A stretch of 64,000 bases of DNA from Nocardioides conyzicola. GTDB taxonomy: Bacteria > Actinomycetota > Actinomycetes > Propionibacteriales > Nocardioidaceae. Of this stretch, positions 24,270 to 31,616 are shown in pieces. The translations under genes were made by a program, and so were the position numbers. Position 1 is the stretch's first letter; the number at the start of each line of letters is the position of its first letter. The stretch covers positions 1,582,133 to 1,646,132 of the forward strand of contig NZ_BAABKM010000002.1 in assembly GCF_039543825.1 (NCBI RefSeq). The letters run 5' to 3'. The notes beneath the pieces were generated by a model that ran no database searches, had not been told where the DNA came from, and saw only the letters and a program-made list of their open reading frames with translations.

Positions 24270-25280
24270 ATGGCCAAGGTGACCCTCCAGTCGATCGCGG
24301 ACCGCGTCGGCGTCAGCCGGATGACGGTGTCCAACGCGTTCTCGCGCCCCGACCAGCTCTCCGCCGACCTGCGGGCGCGGATCCTGACTGCGGCCGACGA
24401 GCTCGGGTACGTCGGGCCCGACCCGGCCGCGCGCGCGCTCGCCCGCGGCCGGACCGGCTCGGTGGGTCTGCTGATCAACGGCAGCCTGAGCGAGGCGTTC
24501 GAGGACGCCGTCTCCGCCGAGTTCCTGGCCTCGGTCGCCGATGCCCTGGCCGGGCAGGGGATGGCGCTCACCCTGCTGCCGTCGTCCACCGACGAGTCCT
24601 TCGTCCCTGCGCGGGACGTCGCCGTCGACGGCGCCCTGGTCTACATCTGCGACCCGACGTCGTCCGACATCGGCTGGCTGGACCGGCGCAACATCCCGGT
24701 CGTCGTGGTCGACCACAACGTGCGCGACGGCGTGGCCTCGGTCAACGTCGACGACCGCGGCGGCGCCCGGCTCGCCGCGCAGCACCTGGTCGACCTCGGT
24801 CACCGCCGCATCGGCATCGTCACCCTCGACGTGGCCGCCGACGAGCCCAACTACCCCGCCCGCGAGCGGATGCTGGGGTGGCGCGACGCCCTCGACCCGG
24901 CCGGCATCGAGCCGGCGGTCGTGGCCACGCCGTACTCCCCCCGCGACGCGGCGTACGACGTCGCCCGCACCCTGCTGGACCGCCCCGACCGCCCGACCGG
25001 CGTCGTGTGCTTCTCCGACGCCTTCGCGATCGCGACCGTGCGTGCGGCCGAGTCCCTCGGTCTCCGCGTCCCCGACGACGTGTCGATCGTCGGCTTCGAC
25101 GACAGCGTCGTCGCCGCAGCGAGCCGTCCCCCGCTCACCACCGTCCGCCAGGAGGTCGGGGCGAAGGGCAGGGCGGCCGTCGCCGCGATCGCGGACGTCA
25201 TGGGCGGTCGGTCGCCGGCCGCGGTCGTGCTGCCGACGACGCTGGTCGTCCGGGACAGCACCGCGCCGCCGCGCGGCTGA
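24270..25280 (+). CDS. LacI-family transcriptional regulator
   Basis: 336 residues. The N-terminal HTH reads VTLQSIADRVGVSRMTVSNAFSRPDQLS (4-31), followed by the hinge, and a periplasmic-binding-protein-like effector domain from about 62 (GSVGLLIN...), ending with TTVRQEVGAKGRAAVAAI. The effector is probably a sugar or similar small molecule; the family gives no more. It lies 41 bp after the small ORF, so the ACCGGT palindromes at 23942-23993 are likely its own operators. No transport or catabolic operon follows on the same strand, leaving the regulon open. Confidence 0.88.
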   Translation: MAKVTLQSIADRVGVSRMTVSNAFSRPDQLSADLRARILTAADELGYVGPDPAARALARGRTGSVGLLINGSLSEAFEDAVSAEFLASVADALAGQGMALTLLPSSTDESFVPARDVAVDGALVYICDPTSSDIGWLDRRNIPVVVVDHNVRDGVASVNVDDRGGARLAAQHLVDLGHRRIGIVTLDVAADEPNYPARERMLGWRDALDPAGIEPAVVATPYSPRDAAYDVARTLLDRPDRPTGVVCFSDAFAIATVRAAESLGLRVPDDVSIVGFDDSVVAAASRPPLTTVRQEVGAKGRAAVAAIADVMGGRSPAAVVLPTTLVVRDSTAPPRG

Positions 25281-25289
25281 GGGCCGGCG

Positions 25290-25436
25290 TCAGGTCGCGA
25301 TGAAGAGGATCTCGTCGCGGCCGTACTTCATGCCCGGGTGCACCTCGGCGAGGTGCTGCTGGGTGAGCTCGACGAGCTCGTCCTCGTCCTTGCCCTTGAC
25401 CACTTCGCCGCACGGGCAGGTCAGTCGCGTCTTCAT
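25290..25436 (-). CDS. DUF1059-type small protein
   Basis: 48 residues with two close cysteines near the start (TCPCGEVVKG), acidic middle (KDEDELVELTQQHLAEVHPG) and a C-terminal YGRDEILFIAT, matching the small DUF1059 family. The C-x-C and a histidine suggest metal binding, but no function is known. The ATG overlaps the TetR stop as ATGA, so it is translated from the regulator's mRNA. Confidence 0.75.
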   Translation of the reverse strand: MKTRLTCPCGEVVKGKDEDELVELTQQHLAEVHPGMKYGRDEILFIAT

Positions 25437-25999
25437 GGCTCCAGCGTAGGCGTTGGCGCCAGCACCCGGGCCGAGACGTCCGCCAGGCTGGCGGCGAGCT
25501 CGGTGGCGGTCGGACGGTCGGTGCCGTCGGCCTGGAGCAGCCACGCCCGGACCACGCCGAGGAACCCGGCCGCGGCGTACCGCAGCACGGCGGCGCCCGC
25601 GTCCGGTGCGCGCTCGGCCAGCCGGTCGACGAGCCAGCCCTCGACGGCGTCGCGGGACGCGGAGAACGCCGTACCGCTCCCGATCGTGCGCTGCCAGGCG
25701 GACCGCTCGCCGTCGAGGTCCTCGAGGAAGGCGACGAGCAGCCGGTACGACGCGTCCGGGCTGTCGCACCCGGGCAGCTCGGCGCTCAGCCGGAGGAACC
25801 GCTCCTCGATGCCCGCCACCGCGACCTCGTCGAGGCTCGCGAAGTGCTGGTAGAAGGTCGGCCGGCTGACCCGGGCCTCGGCGCAGAGCGCGGAGACCGA
25901 GATGTCGCGGGGGTCCTGGGTCCGGAGCAGCGTGCGCAGCGCCTCGGCCAGCTGCGCCCGGCTCCGTTCGACGCGGACGTCGGTCCGGGTATCTGACAA
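25433..25999 (-). CDS. TetR-family regulator
   Basis: 188 residues. N-terminal HTH at about 14-58 (RDISVSALCAEARVSRPTFYQHFASLDEVA), with a helical ligand domain after it. The open frame continues well upstream without an ATG; I place the start at TTG 25999, after a GGAGGAGG tract, because the divergent promoter region begins just above. It is co-translated with DUF1059 (ATGA overlap) and divergent from the PAP2 gene; the dyads at 26051-26073 and 26091-26102 between them are operator candidates. The exact start is uncertain. Confidence 0.82.
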   Translation of the reverse strand: MSDTRTDVRVERSRAQLAEALRTLLRTQDPRDISVSALCAEARVSRPTFYQHFASLDEVAVAGIEERFLRLSAELPGCDSPDASYRLLVAFLEDLDGERSAWQRTIGSGTAFSASRDAVEGWLVDRLAERAPDAGAAVLRYAAAGFLGVVRAWLLQADGTDRPTATELAASLADVSARVLAPTPTLEP

Positions 26000-26050
26000 C
26001 GCGCTCGCCCCTCCTCCCGATGACTTCGTCGCCGGCGGCGAGTCGAACAG

Positions 26051-26073
26051 GTGCACCCCAGTGTGGGGTTCAC
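26051..26073. promoter_or_regulatory. Inverted repeat in the TetR/PAP2 divergent gap
   Basis: GTGcACCCCA-GTG-TGGGGTtCAC: 10-bp arms with one mismatch and a 3-bp centre. It could be a second operator or an RNA hairpin in the TetR leader. Confidence 0.45.
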
Positions 26074-26090
26074 GCAGGCGGAACGCTAGT

Positions 26091-26102
26091 TTACAGTTGT
26101 AA
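26091..26102. promoter_or_regulatory. TetR-type operator candidate
   Basis: TTACA-GT-TGTAA lies 20 nt before the PAP2 start. Short A/T-rich palindromes of this form are typical TetR-family sites and stand out in this GC-rich DNA. Confidence 0.55.
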
Positions 26103-26122
26103 GAGTAGGGAGGGACGACACG

Positions 26123-26845
26123 ATGACGGTGAGCACGGCGGGGCCGGTCGCGGCGCGCCGTACCCCCGCACCGGAGGTCCTGCGCGAGGTCGCCCAGATC
26201 CTGGCCGCCTTCCTCGTCTACAACCTCGGCCGCGTGCTGGCCACCCAGGAGCTCGGCCGCGCCGACGCCCACGCGCACGACGTGCTCCACGTCGAGCGGT
26301 GGCTCCGGCTGCCGGCCGAGGCCACCCTGCAGACCTGGGCGCTCGGCCACGACTGGATCGTCGAGGTGGCCAACCGCTACTACGTGTCGGTCCACTTCCC
26401 GCTCACGATCGCGGTGCTGGTCTGGCTCTACCGCTACCGACGGCCCGCCTACCGCTGGGCCAAGCGGGCACTCCTGTGGGCCACGGCGATCGCCCTGGTC
26501 TTCACGGTGCTGCTGCCGGTGACGCCGCCGCGGCTGCTCGGCTCGCTGGGCATGGTCGACACCGGCCACGCCGGCGGGATCTCGATCTACCAGGCCCCGG
26601 TGCTCGGCAGCATGTCCAACGAGTACGCCGCGATGCCGAGCCTGCACGTCGGGTGGGCCCTGCTGATCGCGGTAGTGCTGATCGCCGCCTGCCGCACCCG
26701 GTGGCGCTGGCTGTGGCTGCTCCACCCGGCCGCCACGGTCTTCGTGGTCGTCAGCACCGCCAACCACTACTGGCTCGACGGCATCGCCGGCGCGGTGCTG
26801 GTGCTGGGGGCGTTGTGGCTGACCCGCCCGCAGCGCCAGGACTGA
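26123..26845 (+). CDS. PAP2-superfamily membrane protein (inositol/lipid phosphotransferase-like)
   Basis: 240 residues with about six membrane segments. The conserved PAP2 motifs are in the C-terminal half: YAAMPSLHVGWALL (catalytic His) and STANHYWLDGIAGAVL (His-Tyr-Trp-Leu-Asp). Together with the N-terminal HVERWLRLP segment these place it with the AUR1-like/inositolphosphotransferase branch rather than classical phosphatases. It probably acts on a phospho-polyol or lipid headgroup at the membrane. Shine-Dalgarno GGGAGG precedes the ATG. The divergent TetR gene and the TTACAGTTGTAA dyad suggest it is repressed by that TetR. Confidence 0.8.
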   Translation: MTVSTAGPVAARRTPAPEVLREVAQILAAFLVYNLGRVLATQELGRADAHAHDVLHVERWLRLPAEATLQTWALGHDWIVEVANRYYVSVHFPLTIAVLVWLYRYRRPAYRWAKRALLWATAIALVFTVLLPVTPPRLLGSLGMVDTGHAGGISIYQAPVLGSMSNEYAAMPSLHVGWALLIAVVLIAACRTRWRWLWLLHPAATVFVVVSTANHYWLDGIAGAVLVLGALWLTRPQRQD

Positions 26846-26848
26846 CCC

Positions 26849-28681
26849 TCAGGCCTCCGCGTCGAGGGCGGCGGACACCCGGCGGTGGGCCTCCCAGATC
26901 TCCTCGGGGACCCGGTCGAAGCCCTTGAGGTGCGCCTCCCGGAAGCCCATCTCCTGGCGCCACCGCTCGTTGTCGATGGTCAGGATGATGTCGAGGTCCT
27001 CGCGGGTGATGTCGACGCCGTCGAGCTCGAGCTCCTCCTCGGTCGGGAGGACGCCGACCGGCGTCTGACGACCGGTGACCTCGCCGTCCTTGAAGCGGGC
27101 GAGCCAGAGCAGCGCGCGCAGGTTCTCGCGGTAGCCGGGCCAGCGGAAGTGGCCGTCGTCGCCGCGCTGGAACCAGTTGACGTGGGCGAAGATCGGCCGG
27201 TCGGTGGCCGCGCCGATGATCTTCATCCAGTGCGCGGCGTAGTCGCCCTCGCCGTACGCCATGAACGGGCGCATCGACATCGGGTCGTAGCGCAGCTGGC
27301 CGTCGACCCCCTCCGCGGCGAAGGTCGCCTCGGCGCCGAGCGTCAGGCCGTCGTACACGCCCTCGGCGAGGTCGGTGATCGCCCGGACCAGCGGCTCGCG
27401 GTCACTGGTGCGGCCGCCGAAGATGATCGCGTCGATCGGGACACCGGCGGGCGCCTCGAAGTCGCCGGCCACGTTGGGCACGTTGGCCAGCGTCGTGGTG
27501 AAGCGGCTGTTGGGGTGGGCCCACGGCGACGTGTCGTCGGCGGCACGCTCCGAGATCAGGTCGCCCTTCCAGTCCTGCCACCCGGTGACGTCCTCGGGCG
27601 GGTTCTTCGTCATGCCCTCCCACCAGACCTCGTGGGTGTCGGGGTTGTAGGCGACGTTGGTGAAGATGACGCCGGAGCCCTCGCCGATCGAGTCGAGCGC
27701 GGTCGGGTTGGTCTTCTCGTTGGTGTCCTTGGCGACGCCGAACACGCCGTTCTCGGGGTTCATCCCGTAGACCCGGCCGTCGTCGCCGACCCACAGCCAC
27801 GCGATGTCGTCGCCGTAGAACTCGACGTGGTAGCGATCGCCCAGCGCCTCCGGCGCCAGCGTCATCGCCAGGTTGGTCTTGCCCGACGCGCTCGGGAAGC
27901 CGCCGCAGATGTGCCAGCGCTTGCCGGTCTCCTTGTCGGTGATGCCGAGCAGCATGAACTGCTCCGCGAGGAACGCGCCCGACGCGCGGCCGTCGTAGCA
28001 GGCCTGCCGGAGACCGTGGGCGATCTTGCCGAGCAGCGCGTTGCCGCCGTACGACGACCCGTAGTGCAGGATCGTCCGCTCGTCGGCGACGGTCGCGAAG
28101 TAGCGCTGGTCCTCGGGCGTGCCCTGCCCGAGGTTCTCCAGGTCGCCGGTGACGTGGACCGCGCGCACGAAGCTGTCCGGGTCCTCGAGGTTGTCGACGT
28201 ACGACGCACCGACGCGCGACATCCGGATCATGTGCAGGACGACCGGGCGGCTGTCGGTGAGCTCGACGCCAGCGGCGTACGCCTCGAGGGGCGAGCCGGG
28301 CGGAGCCATCAGGTAGGGGATGACGTACATGGTCTTGCCGGCCGACGCACCGCGCATCCGCTCGGTGAGGAGCTCGGTCATCTCGGCCGCGGGCTTCCAG
28401 TTGTTGTAGACGCCCTTGTCGTCCTCCTTGCTGGTGGCCACGACCGTGCGCTCCTCGGAGCGGGCGGTGTCCTTGTAATAGCTGCGCGAGTAGTAGCGAC
28501 CCTCACCAGCCGGCAACAGCTCGCCGGCGTCGAGTGCCTCCTGGATGAGCCGGGCGTCGTCCTCGGCACCGACGACCTCGACCCGGTCGGGCTGGGTGAT
28601 CGCCGCCCAGTGGGCCACGTACTCCCGCACCCGGGGGTTGGTGAGCCCTGCCTCGTCCAGCGCGGTGTTCACATCGACCAT
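26849..28681 (-). CDS. PEP carboxykinase (GTP)-like protein with altered active site
   Basis: 610 residues, full-length GTP-type PEPCK fold with the nucleotide loop GFPSASGKTNL (261-271) and GDD at 290-292. Aligned with the canonical enzyme at 31617-33434, several key residues differ. The metal-binding Lys (GKK, human Lys244) is Ile220 (GKIAHG), the metal-binding His (AEHML, human His264) is Gln241 (AEQFM), and the reactive P-loop Cys (PSACGK, human Cys288) is Ser266. Asp292, the third ligand, remains. It may have another substrate, a regulatory role, or a different metal site. The frame is intact, so it is not a pseudogene. It reads minus, tail to tail with the PAP2 gene (3-nt gap). Confidence 0.85.
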   Translation of the reverse strand: MVDVNTALDEAGLTNPRVREYVAHWAAITQPDRVEVVGAEDDARLIQEALDAGELLPAGEGRYYSRSYYKDTARSEERTVVATSKEDDKGVYNNWKPAAEMTELLTERMRGASAGKTMYVIPYLMAPPGSPLEAYAAGVELTDSRPVVLHMIRMSRVGASYVDNLEDPDSFVRAVHVTGDLENLGQGTPEDQRYFATVADERTILHYGSSYGGNALLGKIAHGLRQACYDGRASGAFLAEQFMLLGITDKETGKRWHICGGFPSASGKTNLAMTLAPEALGDRYHVEFYGDDIAWLWVGDDGRVYGMNPENGVFGVAKDTNEKTNPTALDSIGEGSGVIFTNVAYNPDTHEVWWEGMTKNPPEDVTGWQDWKGDLISERAADDTSPWAHPNSRFTTTLANVPNVAGDFEAPAGVPIDAIIFGGRTSDREPLVRAITDLAEGVYDGLTLGAEATFAAEGVDGQLRYDPMSMRPFMAYGEGDYAAHWMKIIGAATDRPIFAHVNWFQRGDDGHFRWPGYRENLRALLWLARFKDGEVTGRQTPVGVLPTEEELELDGVDITREDLDIILTIDNERWRQEMGFREAHLKGFDRVPEEIWEAHRRVSAALDAEA

Positions 28682-28897
28682 GTTCGTCGCAACCCTCTCG
28701 ATCCATCGGCGGTGCTGGGCACGGTACCCAAGATCGCGAGAACCGTAGCCGCCGGGTAGGGCCGAAGTGCCCAGATCCCAGTGCCTACTGTGCTTTCGTC
28801 TTCCTGAGACTTAAGTGGCGGGGTGCTGACAGGGACGTTTCGGGCCGGGTACCAGACCTCTGCAACCGGACCCCGACACCCAGTGAGGACCTACCCC

Positions 28898-29599
28898 ATG
28901 GCCGAGGGCCACGAGCTCGACGAGACGCCCGGCGGCCGCACCGACATCAGCCGTCGCCTCCGGTCCGCGCTGCGTCGCGGGGCCTCCGCGGCGCTGCGGA
29001 CGGCCGTCACCACCAGCCTGGCCGTGGTCGCCGGCCTGGTCGTGCTGGACGCCGTGTGCACGTGGTGGGCGAGCCGGGGATCCGTCGCGGGAGCGGCCAT
29101 CGCGTTCACCTTCACGGGGATGACCGGCGCCCTCTTCGCGACGTACGTCGTCGGCGTGCGGGCCGTCGGGCGCGGGGTGATCGTCGGCAACGAGGAGGCC
29201 CAGCTCGGCCAGCTGGTCCTGGAGGCCACACTGTCGTCCGCGCCCGCGACGTCGGACCTCGGCGTCGCCACGGCGGAGCACGTGCGGTCGGCGAGCGTCC
29301 GGACCCGGGCGGCGGTCGACCGGCTCGAGACCCAGGTGGACGGCAACGTCGTGACGCGCTTCGCCGCTCGGCGGGTCCTCGGCCTGGTGACACGACTGGT
29401 CGGCGAGAAGGTCGCGGAGACGCTGGTCGACAACCGGGGCGACATCCCGGGCACGGTGCGCGGCCTGTCCGTCTCGGTGACGTCGTGGCTCAGCTCGATG
29501 GTGGTCCGCTGGATGCGCGTGCAGACGTTCGTGGCCTGCGCGATCGCCGTCGTGGTCTGCCTCCTGGCCGCCACGCTGCTGTCGCAGGCGCCCTTCTAG
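28898..29599 (+). CDS. Membrane protein of unknown function
   Basis: 233 residues. Soluble, charged N-terminus (HELDETPGGRTDISRRLRSALRRG), two membrane segments at about 35-85 (TSLAVVAGLVVLDAV, AAIAFTFTGMTGALFATYVVG), a helical soluble part (90-200) and one C-terminal membrane segment (about 205-230, FVACAIAVVVCLLAATLLS). No family recognised. ATG 28898 follows GTGAGGA; an earlier in-frame start is less likely. Divergent from the PEPCK-like gene across 216 bp. Confidence 0.6.
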   Translation: MAEGHELDETPGGRTDISRRLRSALRRGASAALRTAVTTSLAVVAGLVVLDAVCTWWASRGSVAGAAIAFTFTGMTGALFATYVVGVRAVGRGVIVGNEEAQLGQLVLEATLSSAPATSDLGVATAEHVRSASVRTRAAVDRLETQVDGNVVTRFAARRVLGLVTRLVGEKVAETLVDNRGDIPGTVRGLSVSVTSWLSSMVVRWMRVQTFVACAIAVVVCLLAATLLSQAPF

Positions 29600-29621
29600 C
29601 CGACCGCTACCGTGGCGCAGC

Positions 29622-30647
29622 ATGCCGCTCACCAACCGCCAGGTCCTGCTCCGCCGCCGTCCGCGGGGGCTGGTCGAGCCGGCCGACGCCGAGCTCGTCA
29701 GCTCCGTCGCGCCCGAGCCCGCCGACGGCGAGGCCCTCGTGCGGGTCACGTACGCCGGTGTCGACGCGGCCGTCCGCACCTGGCTCGACGACCAGCGCGG
29801 CTACCTGCCACCGGTGGGCATCGGCGAGGTCGTCCGGTCCGCCGGCATCGGGGAGGTCGTCGCGAGCCGGTGCGACGCGTACGCCGTCGGCGACGTCGTC
29901 ACCACCCTGACCGGCTTCCAGGAGTACGTCGTCGTCCGCGACGACGTCTTCTGCACGCCCGTCACGGGCATGGACGTGGTCGACCACCGCGCGGTGATGT
30001 CGCTCTACGGACCGACCGGCGCCACGGCGTACTTCGGCATGCACGACGTCGGCCGGCCCCAGGAGGGCCAGACCGTGGTGGTCTCGGCGGCCGCCGGCGC
30101 CACCGGATCGGTCGCGGGCCAGATCGCCAAGATCGCCGGCGCCCGGGTCGTCGGCATCGCGGGCGGACCCGACAAGTGCCGGGCGGTCGTCGAGGACTTC
30201 GGCTTCGACGCCTGCATCGACTACCGCGCCGACGACGTGAGGGCCGCGCTCCGGCACCACTGCCCGCAGGGCGTCGACGTCTACTTCGACAACGTCGGCG
30301 GGGAGATCCTCGACGCGGTGCTCGGCCGCCTCGCGACCAACGCCCGAGTCGTGCTGTGCGGCGTCATCTCCAGCTACCTCACCGGCGAGCACCCCGGCCC
30401 CGCCAACTACGTGAACCTGCTGTCCAAGACCGCCTCCATGCAGGGGTTCAACGCCCTCAACGAGTGGGACCGCTTCGACACCGCCTTCGAGGCCCTCCGC
30501 CGCTGGTCCGCCGACGGGCTGCTGGTCCACCGCGAGACCGTCTACGACGGCATCGAGTCCAGCATCGACGCCCTCAACGGCCTCTTCACCGGCGCCAACA
30601 TCGGCAAGATGCTGGTGAAGATCGCCGACCCGGAGGAGCCGAGATGA
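29622..30647 (+). CDS. NADP-dependent medium-chain oxidoreductase (2-alkenal/leukotriene B4 reductase type)
   Basis: 341 residues, zinc-free MDR fold. The cofactor motif is SAAAGATGSVAGQIAKIAG (about 148-166) and the substrate-loop segment is DVYFDNVGGEILDAVL. It probably reduces the double bond of unsaturated carbonyl compounds with NADPH. TACCGT lies 8 nt before the ATG, close to leaderless spacing. A stem-loop at 30651-30683 follows the stop by 3 nt. Confidence 0.85.
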   Translation: MPLTNRQVLLRRRPRGLVEPADAELVSSVAPEPADGEALVRVTYAGVDAAVRTWLDDQRGYLPPVGIGEVVRSAGIGEVVASRCDAYAVGDVVTTLTGFQEYVVVRDDVFCTPVTGMDVVDHRAVMSLYGPTGATAYFGMHDVGRPQEGQTVVVSAAAGATGSVAGQIAKIAGARVVGIAGGPDKCRAVVEDFGFDACIDYRADDVRAALRHHCPQGVDVYFDNVGGEILDAVLGRLATNARVVLCGVISSYLTGEHPGPANYVNLLSKTASMQGFNALNEWDRFDTAFEALRRWSADGLLVHRETVYDGIESSIDALNGLFTGANIGKMLVKIADPEEPR

Positions 30648-30650
30648 CGA

Positions 30651-30683
30651 GAGCCGCAGCTCAGCGATGCTGACCTGCGGCTC
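30651..30683. terminator. Stem-loop between oxidoreductase and tRNA-Arg (serves both strands)
   Basis: GAGCCGCAG and its exact reverse complement (30675-30683), with an inner CAGC-GAT-GCTG pairing. It lies 3 nt after the plus-strand stop and 9 nt past the 3' end of the minus-strand tRNA, so it can act for both. Confidence 0.65.
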
Positions 30684-30692
30684 CTCGTCCTG

Positions 30693-30765
30693 CGCGCCTG
30701 TAGGGATTCGAACCCCAAACCTTCTGATCCGTAGTCAGATGCTCTATCCGTTGAGCTACAGGCGC
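30693..30765 (-). tRNA. tRNA-Arg (anticodon ACG)
   Basis: 73 nt. Acceptor GCGCCTG/CAGGCGC, D-arm AGCTCAACGGATAGAGC, anticodon stem TCTGA/TCAGA with loop CTACGGA (anticodon ACG, normally read as ICG), T-arm GGGTTCGAATCCC and discriminator G. CCA is not encoded. Confidence 0.95.
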
Positions 30766-30804
30766 ATGTCGCCACGTGGTGAGCGACTGGACGAGGATAG
30801 CCGA

Positions 30805-31377
30805 ATGCAGGGACGTTGCCGAAATCAGTGGCGGCGGCTGGTCGGTGCCGGCCTGGCCGTGCTCGTCGGAGCCTGCGCCCTCGCCGGGTGCCAGGGGTCC
30901 GAGGAGCCCGGCTCCACGCCGAGCAGCATCCAGGCGTTCCCGGACCCGCCGCACGTGGACGGGCCGCTCGAGGTGATGCTGCACCCGGCCCTGCTCCGGA
31001 TGTCCGGCGACCGACCGTGCCGCTCCAGCACGGACACCGGCGTTCTCTGCTCGTCCGACGGGTCCGGCGGCTACCAGTCGCTGGGCAAGATCGGGCCGGT
31101 TGTCATCACCGAGGTGAGCACTGCTCCCTCGGACGACCACACGTCCTGGGGCACGACGATCCGGTTCGCGCCGGCTTCGCGCGACGCCGTACGACGGGCG
31201 CAGGAGCAGGCTGCAGGGTTCGGCGGAGTGGTCGTCGTGACTGGGTCCTCCGGCGTCGTGGCCGTCATCGGCCCACCCGACCTGACAGCCCGCCGGGCCG
31301 CCGTCTTAGGTCTCGAAAAGTCCGAAGCCTGGTCGCTCGTGGACGCATTCGAGAAAGCCGAGACCCGCTCAAAATAA
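30805..31377 (+). CDS. Putative lipoprotein, function unknown
   Basis: 190 residues. N-terminus MQGRCRNQWRRLVGAG, then a hydrophobic stretch and lipobox ALAGC (Cys about 29), so it is probably lipid-anchored outside the membrane. After a Pro/Ser linker there is a small alpha/beta domain (about 50-185) with VVVVTGSSGVVAVIGPPDL. No family recognised. ATG 30805 follows GAGGA. The frame opens upstream in the tRNA, but that part cannot be coding. Convergence with other genes is absent; the pckG gene starts 240 bp downstream. Confidence 0.65.
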   Translation: MQGRCRNQWRRLVGAGLAVLVGACALAGCQGSEEPGSTPSSIQAFPDPPHVDGPLEVMLHPALLRMSGDRPCRSSTDTGVLCSSDGSGGYQSLGKIGPVVITEVSTAPSDDHTSWGTTIRFAPASRDAVRRAQEQAAGFGGVVVVTGSSGVVAVIGPPDLTARRAAVLGLEKSEAWSLVDAFEKAETRSK

Positions 31378-31616
31378 GGGATGTGACGCTCCCCACGGAG
31401 CATTGATCGATCCAATGTGTGGGAGCCAGACTGCCCGGTACTGTCGCTGCCATCCCGAGCCAGACCGACAGGTCTCCGGCCCCCGGGACGCGCTCCACCA
31501 CTCGCCGACAACGACGCCGAGCGATCCGCCACTACTCCACGACACACCGTCGACGCGCTCGACGGCCGGCGAGGCCCCTCCAGCGGGCAGCACCGTGAAT
31601 CGCGAGAGGGACCAGC

